The position numbers and the translations under genes were made by a program. Below are positions 36,801 through 50,406 of a stretch of 64,000 nt of DNA, piece after piece. Position 1 is the first letter of the stretch. Every line of letters begins with the position of its first letter. The DNA is taken from positions 1 through 64,000 of the forward strand of contig NZ_JAQTXM010000028.1 in the NCBI RefSeq assembly GCF_028688795.1, in the 5' to 3' direction. The notes beneath the pieces are model-generated. The model was not told the DNA's origin. It was given only the letters and a program-made list of their open reading frames with translations, and searched no databases. The DNA comes from Rhodoferax sp. (lineage in GTDB: Bacteria > Pseudomonadota > Gammaproteobacteria > Burkholderiales > Burkholderiaceae_C).

Positions 36801-38038
36801 AGCAAGTTAGGTCGCCCAAACTCGTTGTTAAACGCCGCGCCGCCCAGCGGCCCCTCGACCATGATTTGCAGCGGGCTGGCAATGTGCGACGGCTTGCCGT
36901 AAACAATGGGGGTCAGAGTCGAATTATTTTTGGTTTTTGAATCTGATGAATTAATTGGCGTCTGACCCCAATTAATTTTCGACACCGTGAAGCCCGTCAG
37001 GCCGGCCTTGGGTTTGGAGCCGCGACCTGTAGCGCCTTCATCACGAATCTCTCCGCCTGCGCCAGTGGCCGCACCAGGGAATGGCGAGATGGCGGTGGGG
37101 TGGTTGTGGGTTTCCACCTTCATCAGGATGTGTTGAGTAGCGCTGCTTTTTTCATAGCTACTTGCGCTTGTTCCATTAGGGCTAGAGGCTGATTTTGCTG
37201 AAAAACGTTCAATCTGCGAACCGGCCATCACTGAAGCGTTGTCAGAGTACGCCACCAGCATGTGCTGCGGGTTGGTCTGATGCGTGTGGCGAATCATGCC
37301 AAACAGGCTGTTCGACTGCGCCACACCGTCAATGGTGAACTCGGCGTTGAAGATCTTGTGGCGGCAATGTTCACTGTTGGCCTGGGCGAACATCATCAGC
37401 TCCACATCGGTCGGGTTGCGCTTGAGTTGCGTGAACGCGTTGACCAAGTAGTCAATTTCATCGGCTGCCAAGGCCAGACCAAACTCGGTGTTGGCAGCCA
37501 GCAGCGCGGCCTTGCCACCTTTCAGCACGTCCACGTGGGCCATCGGCGCAGCTGCCAAACTGGCGAACAGGCCCAAAGCCGCGACACGCTCAAACATGGC
37601 GCTTTCGGTCATGCGGTCATGCAACAGGTCGGCCACCTGGGCGATTTGCTCGGCGCTCAAAGTCGGTTTTCCCAGCAACCCGGACTTGAGGCTGATACGG
37701 TATTCCACCGCCCGCTCGACCCGGTGTACAGGTAACCCGCAGTTGTGCGCGATGTCAGTGGCTTTGGAAGCCCAGGGCGACACCGTGCCAAAGCGTGGCG
37801 TCACCACAATCAGCGCGCCGTCAAGTGGACCGGCGTACGGCTCGCCGTAGGTCAGCAAGGCGGCCAACTGGTCTTTCAGCGCGTCTGAGGGCGCGTCATC
37901 GGTGGCCACCAAATGCACATAACGCGCTGCGATGCCGTTGATTTTCTCGTGCACAGCCTGCAGGCTGGGCAAAAGTTGTTGAACACGAAAAGCGCTGAGG
38001 GCGCTGCCGCCCTCGAATTGGGTGAGATGCAGGGTCAC
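33860..38038 (-). CDS. purL: Phosphoribosylformylglycinamidine synthase (large fused form) with repeat-derived insertions
   Basis: About 1392 residues from GTG 38038 ([17 protein letters not shown]); ATG 38110 is an alternative start with an unconserved leader. Domains: N-terminal PurS-like and linker regions, two AIRS-type synthetase halves ([44 protein letters not shown]) and a C-terminal glutamine amidotransferase ([14 protein letters not shown] nucleophile Cys, PHPERVFR His/Glu). It converts FGAR to FGAM in purine synthesis. Three segments are repeat-derived: about residues 278-297, 356-378 and 1111-1127. All keep frame, and all sit where family members have variable loops. It diverges from map. 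Confidence 0.95.
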   Translation of the reverse strand: MTLHLTQFEGGSALSAFRVQQLLPSLQAVHEKINGIAARYVHLVATDDAPSDALKDQLAALLTYGEPYAGPLDGALIVVTPRFGTVSPWASKATDIAHNCGLPVHRVERAVEYRISLKSGLLGKPTLSAEQIAQVADLLHDRMTESAMFERVAALGLFASLAAAPMAHVDVLKGGKAALLAANTEFGLALAADEIDYLVNAFTQLKRNPTDVELMMFAQANSEHCRHKIFNAEFTIDGVAQSNSLFGMIRHTHQTNPQHMLVAYSDNASVMAGSQIERFSAKSASSPNGTSASSYEKSSATQHILMKVETHNHPTAISPFPGAATGAGGEIRDEGATGRGSKPKAGLTGFTVSKINWGQTPINSSDSKTKNNSTLTPIVYGKPSHIASPLQIMVEGPLGGAAFNNEFGRPNLLGYFREYEQGLSYTVQDASGADVAQQEQRGYHKPIMLAGGLGVIDASQTHKIEFPAGSLLIQLGGPGMRIGMGGSAASSMTTGANAAHLDFDSVQRGNPEIQRRAQEVINQCWLQGTDGGPSGSGNPILAIHDVGAGGLSNAFPELTNDAQRGALFDLRSVPLEESGMAPKEIWSNESQERYVLAIAPESLEAFKALCERERCPFAVVGVATEERQLVVGDVDLPQSQVVQREADLPVHMPMNVLLGKPPKMHRDVKTVARQFAPVNLTGVALQQATIDVLAHPTVASKRFLVTIGDRTVGGLSHRDQMVGPWQVPVADCAVTLADFKGFAGEAMAIGERTPLATVNAPASGRMAVAEAITNLLAAPFELDRVKLSANWMAACGEPGEDAALYETVKAVGLELCPALGISIPVGKDSLSMRTQWKDETGADKKVTSPVSLIVTAFATLPDVRGTLTPQLNAVDDTSLILIDLGRGQNRMGGSILAQTLGQMGDEVPDLDHPQDLVNLVKAVNTLRAQGQILAYHDRSDGGLFASVCEMAFAGHVGVALNVDMLVTEGDGISDSRMDCGDAKNWAGQVSGRRDELTLKALFNEELGVVIQVRTSDRNAVMQTLRQHGLSQHSHVVGKTRPAGDTITAGIGAVQVWRDAKTIFSANLPDLHQVWDATSWKICQLRDNPACADAEHASAGESIDPGMHFYMPYQAVALLDKAQTASDLVANVAAPAILLSRPKVAVLREQGVNSHIEMAYAFTEAGFEAFDVHMTDLQSGRANLADFKGVVACGGFSYGDTLGAGIGWARSITFNPVLADQFKAFFGRTDTFGLGVCNGCQMFAELADIIPGAEDWPRFTTNQSERFEARFSMVEVLESPSLFFAGMAGSRLPIAVAHGEGFANFKHRGNANQAIAAMRFTDNHGVATEAYPFNPNGSPGGLTAVTTADGRFTAMMPHPERVFRNIQMSWTNQDLSAASPWLQLWHNARKWVG
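34661..34706 (+). repeat. Dispersed element, copy 6 (inside purL, antisense)
   Basis: On the plus strand: TCAGAAGCTGTTTGCGCCTTAT then AAGGGCTACAGCCTGATAT. In purL it is translated in reverse as [17 protein letters not shown], between the second synthetase half and the amidotransferase domain. The phase matches the ligA copy. Confidence 0.7.
36908..36970. repeat. Palindromic GGGGTCAGA/TCTGACCCC element inside purL
   Basis: A 63-bp segment bounded by a perfect 9-bp inverted repeat (36909-36917 and 36961-36969) with an AT-rich centre. It resembles the small palindromic repeats often associated with REP-associated Y1 tyrosine transposases; that link is from memory. No transposase is in the window. 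It adds about 21 codons in frame ([11 protein letters not shown]...) where other PurL proteins have a short loop before the GKP motif. Confidence 0.75.
37149..37205 (+). repeat. Dispersed element, copy 7 (inside purL, antisense)
   Basis: The best-preserved copy: TTCATAGCTACTTGCGCTTG then TAGGGCTAGAGGCTGATTTT. In purL it is translated in reverse as [18 protein letters not shown], a low-complexity insert just before [12 protein letters not shown]. The phase differs from copy 6. Confidence 0.85.
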
Positions 38039-38233
38039 GGTGGAGGTCTGATGAGGTACTGACAGGGTTGAAATGAAGTGCAAAACGCGGCGTACGCGGG
38101 CAAGGCGCATTGCGGCGCAATTTTACCCGCCGTCACAAGCGCTCCCCTGCCAGGCCGAGGCTTGTCAAGCATGGCTCTGTCGTTAAGGGCCTGCCCAACA
38201 CAGGCTACAAGCCCAATGGGATAATTAGCGCCT

Positions 38234-39043
38234 ATGACTATCACCATCAAAGACGCCGAAGGCATTGCAGGTATGCGCGTGGCGGGCCGACTGGCTGCTG
38301 AATTACTTGACTACCTGGCCCCGTTTGTTAAACCAGGCATGACCACCAATGAGCTTGACCGCTTAGCTGAAGAACACACCACGCAAGTTCTCGGCGCCAT
38401 TTCAGCCCCGTTGAACTATGCGCCCGGCGGCCATAACCCCTACCCAAAATCAATTTGCACATCGATCAACCAGCAGGTCTGCCACGGCATCCCCAATGAC
38501 AAGCCGCTTAAAAAAGGCGACATCGTCAATGTGGATGTGACCGTCATCAAAGACGGCTGGCATGGTGATTCAAGCCGGATGTACATGGTGGGCGAGGCGT
38601 CGGTGGCGGCCAAACGACTGTGTCACCTGACTTATGAAGCCATGTGGAAAGGCATCATGAAGGTACGCGAAGGCGCGTATCTGGGTGACATTGGTCACGC
38701 CATTCAGACCTTTTCCGAAGGGCAAGGCCTGAGCGTGGTGCGCGAGTTCTGTGGCCACGGCATTGGTCAAAAATTTCACGAAGACCCGCAAGTGCTGCAT
38801 TACGGCAAACCCGGCACACTGGACCAACTCAAGGCCGGCATGACCATTACCATTGAGCCGATGCTCAACATCGGACGCAAGGAGATCAAGGAGATGGGCG
38901 ACGGCTGGACCATCGTCACCAAAGACCGTTCGCTGTCAGCCCAGTGGGAACACACGGTGCTGGTCACACCCACAGGCTATGAAGTGTTGACTTTGTCAGC
39001 CAACAGCCCGGCGATTCCGGCCTTTGTGACGCCGTCGGCCTGA
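38234..39043 (+). CDS. map: Methionine aminopeptidase, type I
   Basis: A 269-residue type I MetAP. The metal ligands are visible in NVDVTVIKDGWHGDSSRMY (two Asp), GHGIGQKFHEDP (His), TIEPML (Glu) and SAQWEHTVLVT (Glu). It removes the initiator Met from nascent proteins in the cytosol. The start MTITIKDAEGI is close to the usual N-terminus. It is upstream of glnD on the same strand with a 69-bp gap and diverges from purL. Peptide deformylase, which acts just before it, lies 2.7 kb downstream. Confidence 0.96.
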   Translation: MTITIKDAEGIAGMRVAGRLAAELLDYLAPFVKPGMTTNELDRLAEEHTTQVLGAISAPLNYAPGGHNPYPKSICTSINQQVCHGIPNDKPLKKGDIVNVDVTVIKDGWHGDSSRMYMVGEASVAAKRLCHLTYEAMWKGIMKVREGAYLGDIGHAIQTFSEGQGLSVVREFCGHGIGQKFHEDPQVLHYGKPGTLDQLKAGMTITIEPMLNIGRKEIKEMGDGWTIVTKDRSLSAQWEHTVLVTPTGYEVLTLSANSPAIPAFVTPSA

Positions 39044-39112
39044 TTTGCCTTGGCGCCATGTCCGCCTGCCCCTCTAGGCTTGACGGTTGCTTCAACTGAA
39101 CAGATCGTTCCC

Positions 39113-41704
39113 ATGACAGAACTCAGCGCGCTGCGCACCCAATACCGTGCGGACAAAGCCGCTTTGATTAGTGCGCTGTCAAACAGTGGCGCGTCAACCC
39201 GTGGTGTCCACACAGCGCTGCACAAACTGGCGGCGCTGGCCGATGGTCTGCTCAAAAATTTGTGGCAGAGAGCAGGTATGACCGAGCCTTTTGCCCTGCT
39301 GGCAGTGGGCGGCTTTGGCCGGCGGGAGTTGTTTCCGCACTCCGACGTGGACGTGTTGTTGCTGTTGCCTGATGACCAGTCCCCTGTGCTTGATGCCGAA
39401 CTAAAGGCGCGCATTGAGGGATTCATTGGCAGTTGCTGGGACGCCGGACTGGAAATTGGCTCCAGCGTGCGCACCCTGGCCGAGTGCCTGAGCGAGGCCG
39501 CCAAAGACGTGACCGTGCAAACGTCGTTGCTGGAAGCGCGGCTGATCACCGGCAGTGCGGCACTGTTTGGCAATTTCCAGACGCAGTTCATGACCGCCAT
39601 GGACCCACAAGCATTTTTCATTGCCAAGACGCTGGAACTGCACCAGCGTCATAACAAATTTGACAACACACCCTATTCGCTGGAGCCCAATTGCAAGGAA
39701 TCACCCGGCGGTCTGCGTGATCTGCAAGTGATTCTGTGGGTGGCCAAGGCAGCCGGGTTCGGCAGCAACTGGTCAGACCTAGCCAAAAGTGGCTTGGCCA
39801 CCGCCTTTGAAGTCAAACAACTCAAACACAACGAAGGCTTGCTGTGGCTGATTCGGGCGCGCCTGCATCTGATTGCCGGACGGCGCGAAGACAGGCTGGT
39901 GTTTGACATGCAAAACGCGGTGGCGCAATCCTTTGGCTTTGAGGCGCCCTCACCCACCACCGACAAACGTGCGTTTGTGCGCCCCAGCGAATCGCTCATG
40001 AAGCGTTATTACTGGGCGGCCAAGGCGGTGACCCAGCTGAACCAGATTTTGTTGCTCAACATTGAAGAGCGGCTGAGCCCCTCCATGCATGAGCCTTTCC
40101 CCATCAATGCGCGCTTTTCTGACAAGGCGGGCATGGTCGAAGTGGCCAGTGATGATCTGTACCAGCGTGAGCCGCACGCCATTCTTGAGACTTTCCTGAT
40201 CTATCAAACCACCGCAGGCATGAAAGGGCTGTCGGCCCGCACCCTGCGCGCGCTCTACAACGCGCGCGGCCTGATGGATGGCAAGTTCCGCAACGACCCT
40301 GTCAACCGCGACACCTTCATGCAAATTCTGATGCAACGCGGCGGCATCACCCACGCCATGCGATTGATGAACCAGACGTCGGTGCTGGGCCGCTACCTGT
40401 GGGCGTTTCGCAAAATTGTTGGGCAGATGCAGCATGACCTGTTTCATGTGTACACGGTCGACCAGCATGTGCTGATGGTGTTGCGCAACGTCAGGCGCTT
40501 CTTTATTGCCGAACATGCTCACGAATACCCCTTTTGCTCTCAACTGGCGAGCGGCTGGGACAAACCCTGGATCTTGTATGTGGCTGCCCTGTTCCATGAC
40601 ATTGCCAAGGGTCGCGGTGGCGATCATTCGGTATTGGGGGCCAAAGATGCCCGACAGTTCTGCAAACAGCACAATATTGGCCGCGAAGACACACACCTGA
40701 TCGAATTTGTGGTGCGCGAGCACCTGACAATGAGCCATGTGGCGCAAAAAACTGACCTGAGCGACCCTGATGTGATTGCAGCCTTTGCGAAGCGAATGGG
40801 TAACGAGCGGTACCTGACAGCCTTGTACCTGTTCACCGTAGCGGACATTCGTGGCACCTCGCCCAAAGTGTGGAATGCCTGGAAGGGAAAACTGCTGGAA
40901 GACCTGTACCGCCTGAGCTTGCGCGTACTTGGCGGCCATGCTGCCGACCCCCATGTGGAAGTGGAAACCCGCAAGCGCGAGGCCCTGATTCAGCTGGCCC
41001 TGCACGCGCTGCCCTTTGAAGCCCATAAACCCTTGTGGGACACGGTAGATGTCAGCTACTTCATGCGCCACGACGCCAACGACATCGCCTGGCACACGCG
41101 ACAGTTGTCGCGCCATGTGAATTCTGGCAAATCCATTGTGCGGGCCCGTTTGTCGCCTTTGGGTGAAGGCCTGCAGGTGCTGGTTTACACACCTGACCTG
41201 CCTGATTTGTTTGCCCGAATTTGCGGCTACTTTGACCAGCGTGGCTTCAGTATTCTGGATGCCCGTGTTCACACGGCCTACAACCACTACGCGCTCGACA
41301 CCTTCCAGGTCATTGCCCAGGCTATGCCAGACATGTACCAGGAACTCACCAGTATGGTGGAAACCGAGTTGCTCAATGCCATCATGCAGACCGGTCCGTT
41401 GCCCTCGCCCAGCCGTGGCCGGGTGTCACGTCGGGTCAAGAGCTTCCCGATTACACCCAGAATCAACCTCCAGCCCGACGAAAAAGGGCAGCGCTGGCTG
41501 CTCAATATTTCGGCCAGCGACCGGGTTGGCTTGCTCTATTGCGTGGCGCGTGTGCTGGCCAGGCACAAGGTCAACGTGCAACTGGCCAAGGTCAACACCC
41601 TGGGTGAGCGGGTGGATGACACCTTTTTGATCGATGGGCCGGAGTTGCAGCAAAACAAGGCGCAAATCGAGATCGAAACCGAGCTGCTGGATGCGCTGGC
41701 CTGA
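39113..41704 (+). CDS. glnD: Bifunctional PII uridylyltransferase/uridylyl-removing enzyme
   Basis: About 863 residues from ATG 39113 ([12 protein letters not shown]); a TTG at 39050 would add 21 unconserved residues. Domains: nucleotidyltransferase ([20 protein letters not shown]), GlnD linker ([12 protein letters not shown]), HD domain ([16 protein letters not shown]) and two C-terminal ACT domains (from ~690 and ~800). It modifies PII proteins in response to glutamine and so controls nitrogen metabolism, which fits a genome that stores nitrogen as cyanophycin. It is followed by a dispersed repeat and convergent def. Confidence 0.96.
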   Translation: MTELSALRTQYRADKAALISALSNSGASTRGVHTALHKLAALADGLLKNLWQRAGMTEPFALLAVGGFGRRELFPHSDVDVLLLLPDDQSPVLDAELKARIEGFIGSCWDAGLEIGSSVRTLAECLSEAAKDVTVQTSLLEARLITGSAALFGNFQTQFMTAMDPQAFFIAKTLELHQRHNKFDNTPYSLEPNCKESPGGLRDLQVILWVAKAAGFGSNWSDLAKSGLATAFEVKQLKHNEGLLWLIRARLHLIAGRREDRLVFDMQNAVAQSFGFEAPSPTTDKRAFVRPSESLMKRYYWAAKAVTQLNQILLLNIEERLSPSMHEPFPINARFSDKAGMVEVASDDLYQREPHAILETFLIYQTTAGMKGLSARTLRALYNARGLMDGKFRNDPVNRDTFMQILMQRGGITHAMRLMNQTSVLGRYLWAFRKIVGQMQHDLFHVYTVDQHVLMVLRNVRRFFIAEHAHEYPFCSQLASGWDKPWILYVAALFHDIAKGRGGDHSVLGAKDARQFCKQHNIGREDTHLIEFVVREHLTMSHVAQKTDLSDPDVIAAFAKRMGNERYLTALYLFTVADIRGTSPKVWNAWKGKLLEDLYRLSLRVLGGHAADPHVEVETRKREALIQLALHALPFEAHKPLWDTVDVSYFMRHDANDIAWHTRQLSRHVNSGKSIVRARLSPLGEGLQVLVYTPDLPDLFARICGYFDQRGFSILDARVHTAYNHYALDTFQVIAQAMPDMYQELTSMVETELLNAIMQTGPLPSPSRGRVSRRVKSFPITPRINLQPDEKGQRWLLNISASDRVGLLYCVARVLARHKVNVQLAKVNTLGERVDDTFLIDGPELQQNKAQIEIETELLDALA

Positions 41705-41706
41705 AT

Positions 41707-41764
41707 TTTTAAGTCTTTTAGGCCTCTAGCCCTTTAATTACTTGCGCAAGAAGCTATTATTTAA
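41707..41764 (-). repeat. Dispersed element, copy 8 (between glnD and def)
   Basis: On the minus strand: AATAGCTTCTTGCGCAAG, then AAAGGGCTAGAGGCCTAAAA. It occupies essentially the whole gap between the convergent glnD and def genes and includes the palindrome CTTGCGCAAG at 41741-41750. It could act as transcription punctuation. Confidence 0.8.
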
Positions 41765-41770
41765 ATAGCA

Positions 41771-45576
<3,806 letters not shown>

Positions 45577-45579
45577 GTG

Positions 45580-48500
45580 TTACCCCGCGTCAGTCATTGA
45601 AAGGGCTGCGTCCATGTCCACCGCCACAATGCGTGACACGCCCTGCTCTTGCATCGTCACGCCGATGAGTTGTTTGGCCATTTCCATGGCGATCTTGTTG
45701 TGGCTGATGAACAAAAATTGTGTTGATTTGCTCATGCTCGACACCAGCTTGGCATACCGCTCTGTGTTGGCATCATCCAGCGGCGCATCGACCTCGTCAA
45801 GTAAGCAAAACGGTGCCGGATTGAGCTGAAAGATGGCAAACACCAGCGCAATCGCCGTCAAGGCCTTTTCGCCACCTGACAACAAGGCAATGCTCTGGTT
45901 CTTCTTGCCGGGCGGCTGGGCAATCACTTGCACGCCAGAGTCCAGAATTTCATCACCCGTGATGACCAGGCGCGCATTGCCACCGCCAAACAGCTCGGGA
46001 AACATCTTGCCAAAGTGCTCGTTCACGGTATTGAAGGTGCCAGAGAGCAGCTCACGGGTTTCGCCGTCTATTTTTCGAATGGCATCTTCCAGCGTGGTCA
46101 TGGCTTCTACCAAGTCGGCGGTTTGCGCATCCAGGAACGTTTTGCGCTCCCGGGCGGCGGCCAGTTCGTCCAGTGCGGCCAAATTGACCGCGCCCAGTGC
46201 GGCAATTTCGCGGTTCAGGCGGTCAATGTCGCCCTGCATGCCCACCAAACGCACCGCACCGTCTGCCACCGAGGCAGCCAAAACGGCCAGATCGGCTTGG
46301 GCATCGGCCAACATTTGGTTGTATTGCTCAAAGCCAAGACGTGCAGCTTGCTCTTTCAGCTGAAATTCGGTGATGCGCGCGCGCAAGGGGTCAAGCTCGC
46401 GCTCAAGCTGCAGCCGGCGCTCGTCGCTGGCGCGCAGCTTGGCGGTCAGGTCGTCGTATTGGCTGCGCTGGGCACCCAGGTGCTGCTCGCGCTCCAGTTT
46501 TTTGGCCAGCGCTTGCTGTAAGCCGCCTTGGGCCGCCGCATCGTTCAGGCGCGTCAACTCATCTTGAGCCCTTTGGGCTTCAGCCCTTACAGATTGAGCT
46601 TGTTGCGCTGCTGTTTCAATAGCGCGAGCGAGTTCGGCGCGACGTGCACCTAAGCTGCGTAGGGAGAAGGTAGCTTCTTGTGCCTGACGCTCCAGGCTGC
46701 GCTGTTGCTCTCGGCATTCGTTGAGTTTGCGCTCGGCAAGAATCACCTTGTCATCCAGTTGGGCGTGGCGCTCCTGGGTGTCGGCCAGCTGCATGTCGAG
46801 CTCTTCAAAGCGGGCTTCGGCCTCCATGCGGCGTTCTTGCAATTCGCCTAACTGGTCGTCGACTTCAGCCATGTCGCTGGCTATTTGGGCGCTGCGGCTG
46901 CGCGCCTGGTCGGCCAATTGGGTCAGGCGCAGGGTTTCCACTTGCAGTTCATGGCTGCGGTTTTGCAGGTCGGCGGCTTCACGTCGGGCCGTTACCAGGC
47001 GTTGCGACACCTCGGCATACGCGGCTTCAGCCCGTACCAGCCTGGCGCGCGATTCGTCAGTGATGAGCACTTGGGCGCGCTGTTGCTTCTGCAGGTTTTC
47101 AATTTCTTGCGCGCGCGCCAATAAACCAGCTTGTTCAGAGTCTTGCGCGTAAAAGCTGACGCTGTAGCGGCCTACCGCGTGGCCTGTTTTGACATAAATG
47201 AGGTCGCCCATTTGCAGCTGGTCACGACAGGCCAGCGCATCTTCCAGACTTGCCGCCGTGAAGACGCCTTGCAGCCAGTCATCCAATACGGCTTTTTGGC
47301 TGGCGTCGTGTACTTTCAACAAATCTGCCAGCCGTGGCAAGCTGCTGCTTTGTGGCGCAGTGGCGGCCGGTGGCGGGCTGTAAAAGGCCAACTTGGCAGG
47401 CGGCGCATCTTGCGCAAAGGCGCGTACCAATTCAAGGCGGCTGACTTCAAGCGCGCCCAGGCGCTCCCGCAACGCGCCTTCCAAGGCATTTTCCCAGCCT
47501 TGCTCAATGTGCAGACGGCTCCATAAACCTTGCAAATGGTCCAGCCCGTGGCGCTGCAACCAGGGTTGCAACTTGCCATCGGTCTTGACTTTTTCTTGCA
47601 GCGCTTTGAGCGCCTCCAGCCGGGCGGACAAATCGGCCAATTGAGCTGATTCTGTGTTCACAGCAGTTTGTTGACGGCGACGGGTGTCGTCGAGCTCGGG
47701 CGCGCTGTCTTGCAACTCGACCAACCGCGCTTGCGCCTCATCGGTGGCTTCGAGGGCTTGGTCCAGCAGGCTTTGCTGGTTTAGCAGGCGTTGCTCATCG
47801 GGCGCGGCCAAGGCATTGCGGTCAGCCAGCAGGCGCTCGCGGCGCGTGCCAAGCTGACGCGTCTGGTCGTCCATGCTGCGTTGCTCGGCTGCCAAAACGC
47901 CTAAATGTTGTTGCACCTGTGCCACGCTGGCGCGCTGTTCACTTGCGGCACGCTGCGCTTGGCGCAGGGCTTCTTCGAGATCTGGCAGGGCTTGGGCTTG
48001 CTCCTCTACTTGGGCGGACAGCAGTTCGGTCTGTTCCTCACCCAGAAATTCGAGCTCAACCAGGTTGTCCAGCTCAGCTTGCGCATCATCGCCACGCGTG
48101 GCCCATTGGGCGTCTTGTTCCTTCAGGGTCTGCAGGCGCAGCTCAACGCGTTGGCGGCCTTCCACCACAAAGCGGATTTCAGCCTCCAGACGGCCGACTT
48201 CGGTGCTGGCCTCATACAGTAAGCCTTGCGCCTGGTTGACCTGGTCGCCTGCCGCATAGTGGGCCTGGCGCACAGTCTCCAGCTCAGACTCGATGTGACG
48301 CAAATCCGCCATACGGCTTTCCAGCGAGTTGACGGCACCCAATGATTCGAGATGCACCCGGCCTTGGTCAGCTTCGGCCTCAGAACGTTTCAAGAACCAG
48401 AGCTGTTGTTGCTTGAGCGTGACGGTGCTGGTCAGTGCGTTGTATTTTTGTGCAACTTCAGCCTGTTTTTCAAGCTTGTCCAGGTTGGCGTTCAATTCGC

Positions 48501-49095
48501 GCAGGATGTCTTCAACCCGGGTCAGGTTCTCGCGCGTGTCACTCAGCCTGTTTTCAGTTTCGCGGCGGCGCTCTTTGTATTTGGACACTCCGGCCGCTTC
48601 TTCCAGAAACAAACGTAATTCTTCAGGCTTGCTCTCGATGATGCGGCTGATGGTGCCCTGGCCAATGATGGCGTAGGCGCGTGGGCCCAGACCGGTGCCC
48701 AGAAACACATCTTGCACATCACGCCGACGCACGGCCTGGTTGTTAATAAAGTAGCTGCTGTTGCCGTCGCGTGTTAGCACGCGCTTGACCGCAATCTCGC
48801 CAAACTGGCTCCATTGGCCGCCGGCGCGGTGGTCTTCGTTGTCAAACACCAGTTCCACACTGGCGCGACTGGCCGGCTTGCGGGTGGTGGTGCCATTAAA
48901 AATCACGTCCTGCATGGACTCGCCACGCAGCTCCGATGCCTTGGACTCGCCCAGCACCCAGCGCACCGCATCCATGATGTTGGACTTGCCACAGCCGTTC
49001 GGCCCCACCACGCCAACCAGTTGGCCAGGCAGCAGAAAATTGGTGGGTTCAGCGAAAGACTTGAACCCTGAAAGCTTGATGGAGTTGAGACGCAC
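45580..49095 (-). CDS. smc: Chromosome segregation protein SMC
   Basis: 1171 residues with the SMC layout: N-terminal Walker A (VGPNGCGKSNIMDAVRWVLGE), first coiled coil, hinge (~510-640, LQGLWSRLHIEQGWENALEGAL), second coiled coil, and a C-terminal ATPase half with LLSGGEKALTAIALVFAIF and CLLDEVDAPLDDAN. It condenses and segregates chromosomes. It heads a run smc-zipA-ligA-def with gaps of a few bases or overlaps, so one operon is likely. A short AT-richer patch at about 46567-46615 in the coil may be a degenerate dispersed repeat. Confidence 0.96.
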   Translation of the reverse strand: MRLNSIKLSGFKSFAEPTNFLLPGQLVGVVGPNGCGKSNIMDAVRWVLGESKASELRGESMQDVIFNGTTTRKPASRASVELVFDNEDHRAGGQWSQFGEIAVKRVLTRDGNSSYFINNQAVRRRDVQDVFLGTGLGPRAYAIIGQGTISRIIESKPEELRLFLEEAAGVSKYKERRRETENRLSDTRENLTRVEDILRELNANLDKLEKQAEVAQKYNALTSTVTLKQQQLWFLKRSEAEADQGRVHLESLGAVNSLESRMADLRHIESELETVRQAHYAAGDQVNQAQGLLYEASTEVGRLEAEIRFVVEGRQRVELRLQTLKEQDAQWATRGDDAQAELDNLVELEFLGEEQTELLSAQVEEQAQALPDLEEALRQAQRAASEQRASVAQVQQHLGVLAAEQRSMDDQTRQLGTRRERLLADRNALAAPDEQRLLNQQSLLDQALEATDEAQARLVELQDSAPELDDTRRRQQTAVNTESAQLADLSARLEALKALQEKVKTDGKLQPWLQRHGLDHLQGLWSRLHIEQGWENALEGALRERLGALEVSRLELVRAFAQDAPPAKLAFYSPPPAATAPQSSSLPRLADLLKVHDASQKAVLDDWLQGVFTAASLEDALACRDQLQMGDLIYVKTGHAVGRYSVSFYAQDSEQAGLLARAQEIENLQKQQRAQVLITDESRARLVRAEAAYAEVSQRLVTARREAADLQNRSHELQVETLRLTQLADQARSRSAQIASDMAEVDDQLGELQERRMEAEARFEELDMQLADTQERHAQLDDKVILAERKLNECREQQRSLERQAQEATFSLRSLGARRAELARAIETAAQQAQSVRAEAQRAQDELTRLNDAAAQGGLQQALAKKLEREQHLGAQRSQYDDLTAKLRASDERRLQLERELDPLRARITEFQLKEQAARLGFEQYNQMLADAQADLAVLAASVADGAVRLVGMQGDIDRLNREIAALGAVNLAALDELAAARERKTFLDAQTADLVEAMTTLEDAIRKIDGETRELLSGTFNTVNEHFGKMFPELFGGGNARLVITGDEILDSGVQVIAQPPGKKNQSIALLSGGEKALTAIALVFAIFQLNPAPFCLLDEVDAPLDDANTERYAKLVSSMSKSTQFLFISHNKIAMEMAKQLIGVTMQEQGVSRIVAVDMDAALSMTDAG

Positions 49096-49344
49096 GAATT
49101 GCTAAAAACAAAAGTCGGAGAAAGACAAAAACAAAGGCCAAAGACACGCGCGTGCCTGACCGCTTGATGATAACTTGGCCCTCTGACACCAATCAGGTGT
49201 CCCCTAAGCCTGAGCAATCAGGTACAGGCCGGAAAATATCAAATCCGCGTTCACCAAGTGAAGCCAACCTGCTAGCTCACTGGGCAGCAGTTACACCATC
49301 AACGCCAATCAGCGTCACCGCCACTTGTTGGCCTGAATCGCCAG
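49096..49344. other. Intergenic stretch with a small hairpin
   Basis: No gene is seen in ~250 bases between dusA and smc, both on the minus strand. GACACC and GGTGTC form a perfect 6-bp inverted repeat with a 5-nt loop at about 49185-49201, but no T tract follows on either strand, so I do not call a terminator. The smc promoter should lie here. Confidence 0.4.
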
Positions 49345-50361
49345 TCAAGCACGTGACCCGGCATGAGCTAGTACCATCACTTGCTCTGGCGGAGCAGTCT
49401 TTAATTTGTGGTCGCTCCAAACCTGCCGCCAGCGGCGTGCACCTGGCAAACCATGCCGCAAGCCCAGCATGTGCCGCGCAATCGACGGCCAAGGCGTTCC
49501 GTGTTGCACCAGCTCTTGTTGCATGTAGGCCACCATTTGCTGTTCAACCGACTCACGCGTGAGAACCTCCGGCGGGGTGTCTGCCAAGGCAGGGGCATGA
49601 CCTTCAAAAAACTGGGCATCCCACTGGCTCAGCCACCAGGGGTTGTGATAAGCCTCGCGGCCCAGCATGACTCCATCGACATGCTGCAAGTGTTGCTGCA
49701 CCTGCTCGGTGGTGGTCACGCCACCGTTGAGCACAAACACCAGTCCCGGAAAATCTTGTTTGAGTTGGTACACCCACTCGTAGCGCAGCGGTGGCACTTC
49801 CCGGTTGTCTTTGGGGCTAAGCCCTTTCAGCCAGGCATTGCGGGCGTGCACAATAAAGGTGCCACAACCAGCACCACTGACCTCACCAACAAAGTCACGC
49901 ACAAAATCGTAGCTCTCTACTTTGTCAATGCCAATCCGGTGTTTGACAGTGACCGGTATACCCACCGCGTCCACCATGGCCTTGACCCCGTCAGCCACCA
50001 GAAGCGGCTCGTTCATCAGGCACGCACCAAAGGCACCACGCTGCACGCGCTCACTTGGGCATCCGCAGTTCAGGTTGATTTCGTCATAGCCCCATTGCTC
50101 ACCCAGGAGTGCGCAGTGTGCAAGGTCTTTGGGCTCGCTGCCGCCAAGTTGCAGTGCAACCGGGTGTTCTTGCGGATTGAAGGCGAGATGGCGGGCCACA
50201 TCGCCATGAATCAACGCGCCCGTGGTCACCATCTCGGTGTAAAGCAAGGCGTGTTTTGACAATAGACGATGGAAATAACGGCAATGGCGGTCAGACCAGT
50301 CAAGCATGGGCGCCACGGAAAGTCGCCATCGGTTCGAATCAGGGGGGGTAAAACTCAGCAT
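49345..50361 (-). CDS. dusA: tRNA-dihydrouridine(20/20a) synthase
   Basis: A 338-residue FMN TIM barrel starting with RLSVAPMLDWSDRHCRYF, which is specific to DusA. ALQLGGSEPKDLA, INLNCGCPSERVQRGAFGACLM (catalytic Cys), VKHRIGID and VFVLNGGVTT follow. It reduces U20/U20a in the tRNA D-loop. It is monocistronic, with 250 bp to smc downstream. Confidence 0.94.
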   Translation of the reverse strand: MLSFTPPDSNRWRLSVAPMLDWSDRHCRYFHRLLSKHALLYTEMVTTGALIHGDVARHLAFNPQEHPVALQLGGSEPKDLAHCALLGEQWGYDEINLNCGCPSERVQRGAFGACLMNEPLLVADGVKAMVDAVGIPVTVKHRIGIDKVESYDFVRDFVGEVSGAGCGTFIVHARNAWLKGLSPKDNREVPPLRYEWVYQLKQDFPGLVFVLNGGVTTTEQVQQHLQHVDGVMLGREAYHNPWWLSQWDAQFFEGHAPALADTPPEVLTRESVEQQMVAYMQQELVQHGTPWPSIARHMLGLRHGLPGARRWRQVWSDHKLKTAPPEQVMVLAHAGSRA

Positions 50362-50406
50362 GCCCGGGATTATCCCAGCCTCAAAAAACTCCCTGGCCCC
50401 TGCCCG

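Noticed and set aside
46567-46615. Possible tenth dispersed-element copy inside smc
   Set aside because: The right block (TAAGGGCTGAAGCCCAAA) is suggestive and the patch is AT-richer, but the left block does not align well, and coiled-coil coding sequence can mimic it.
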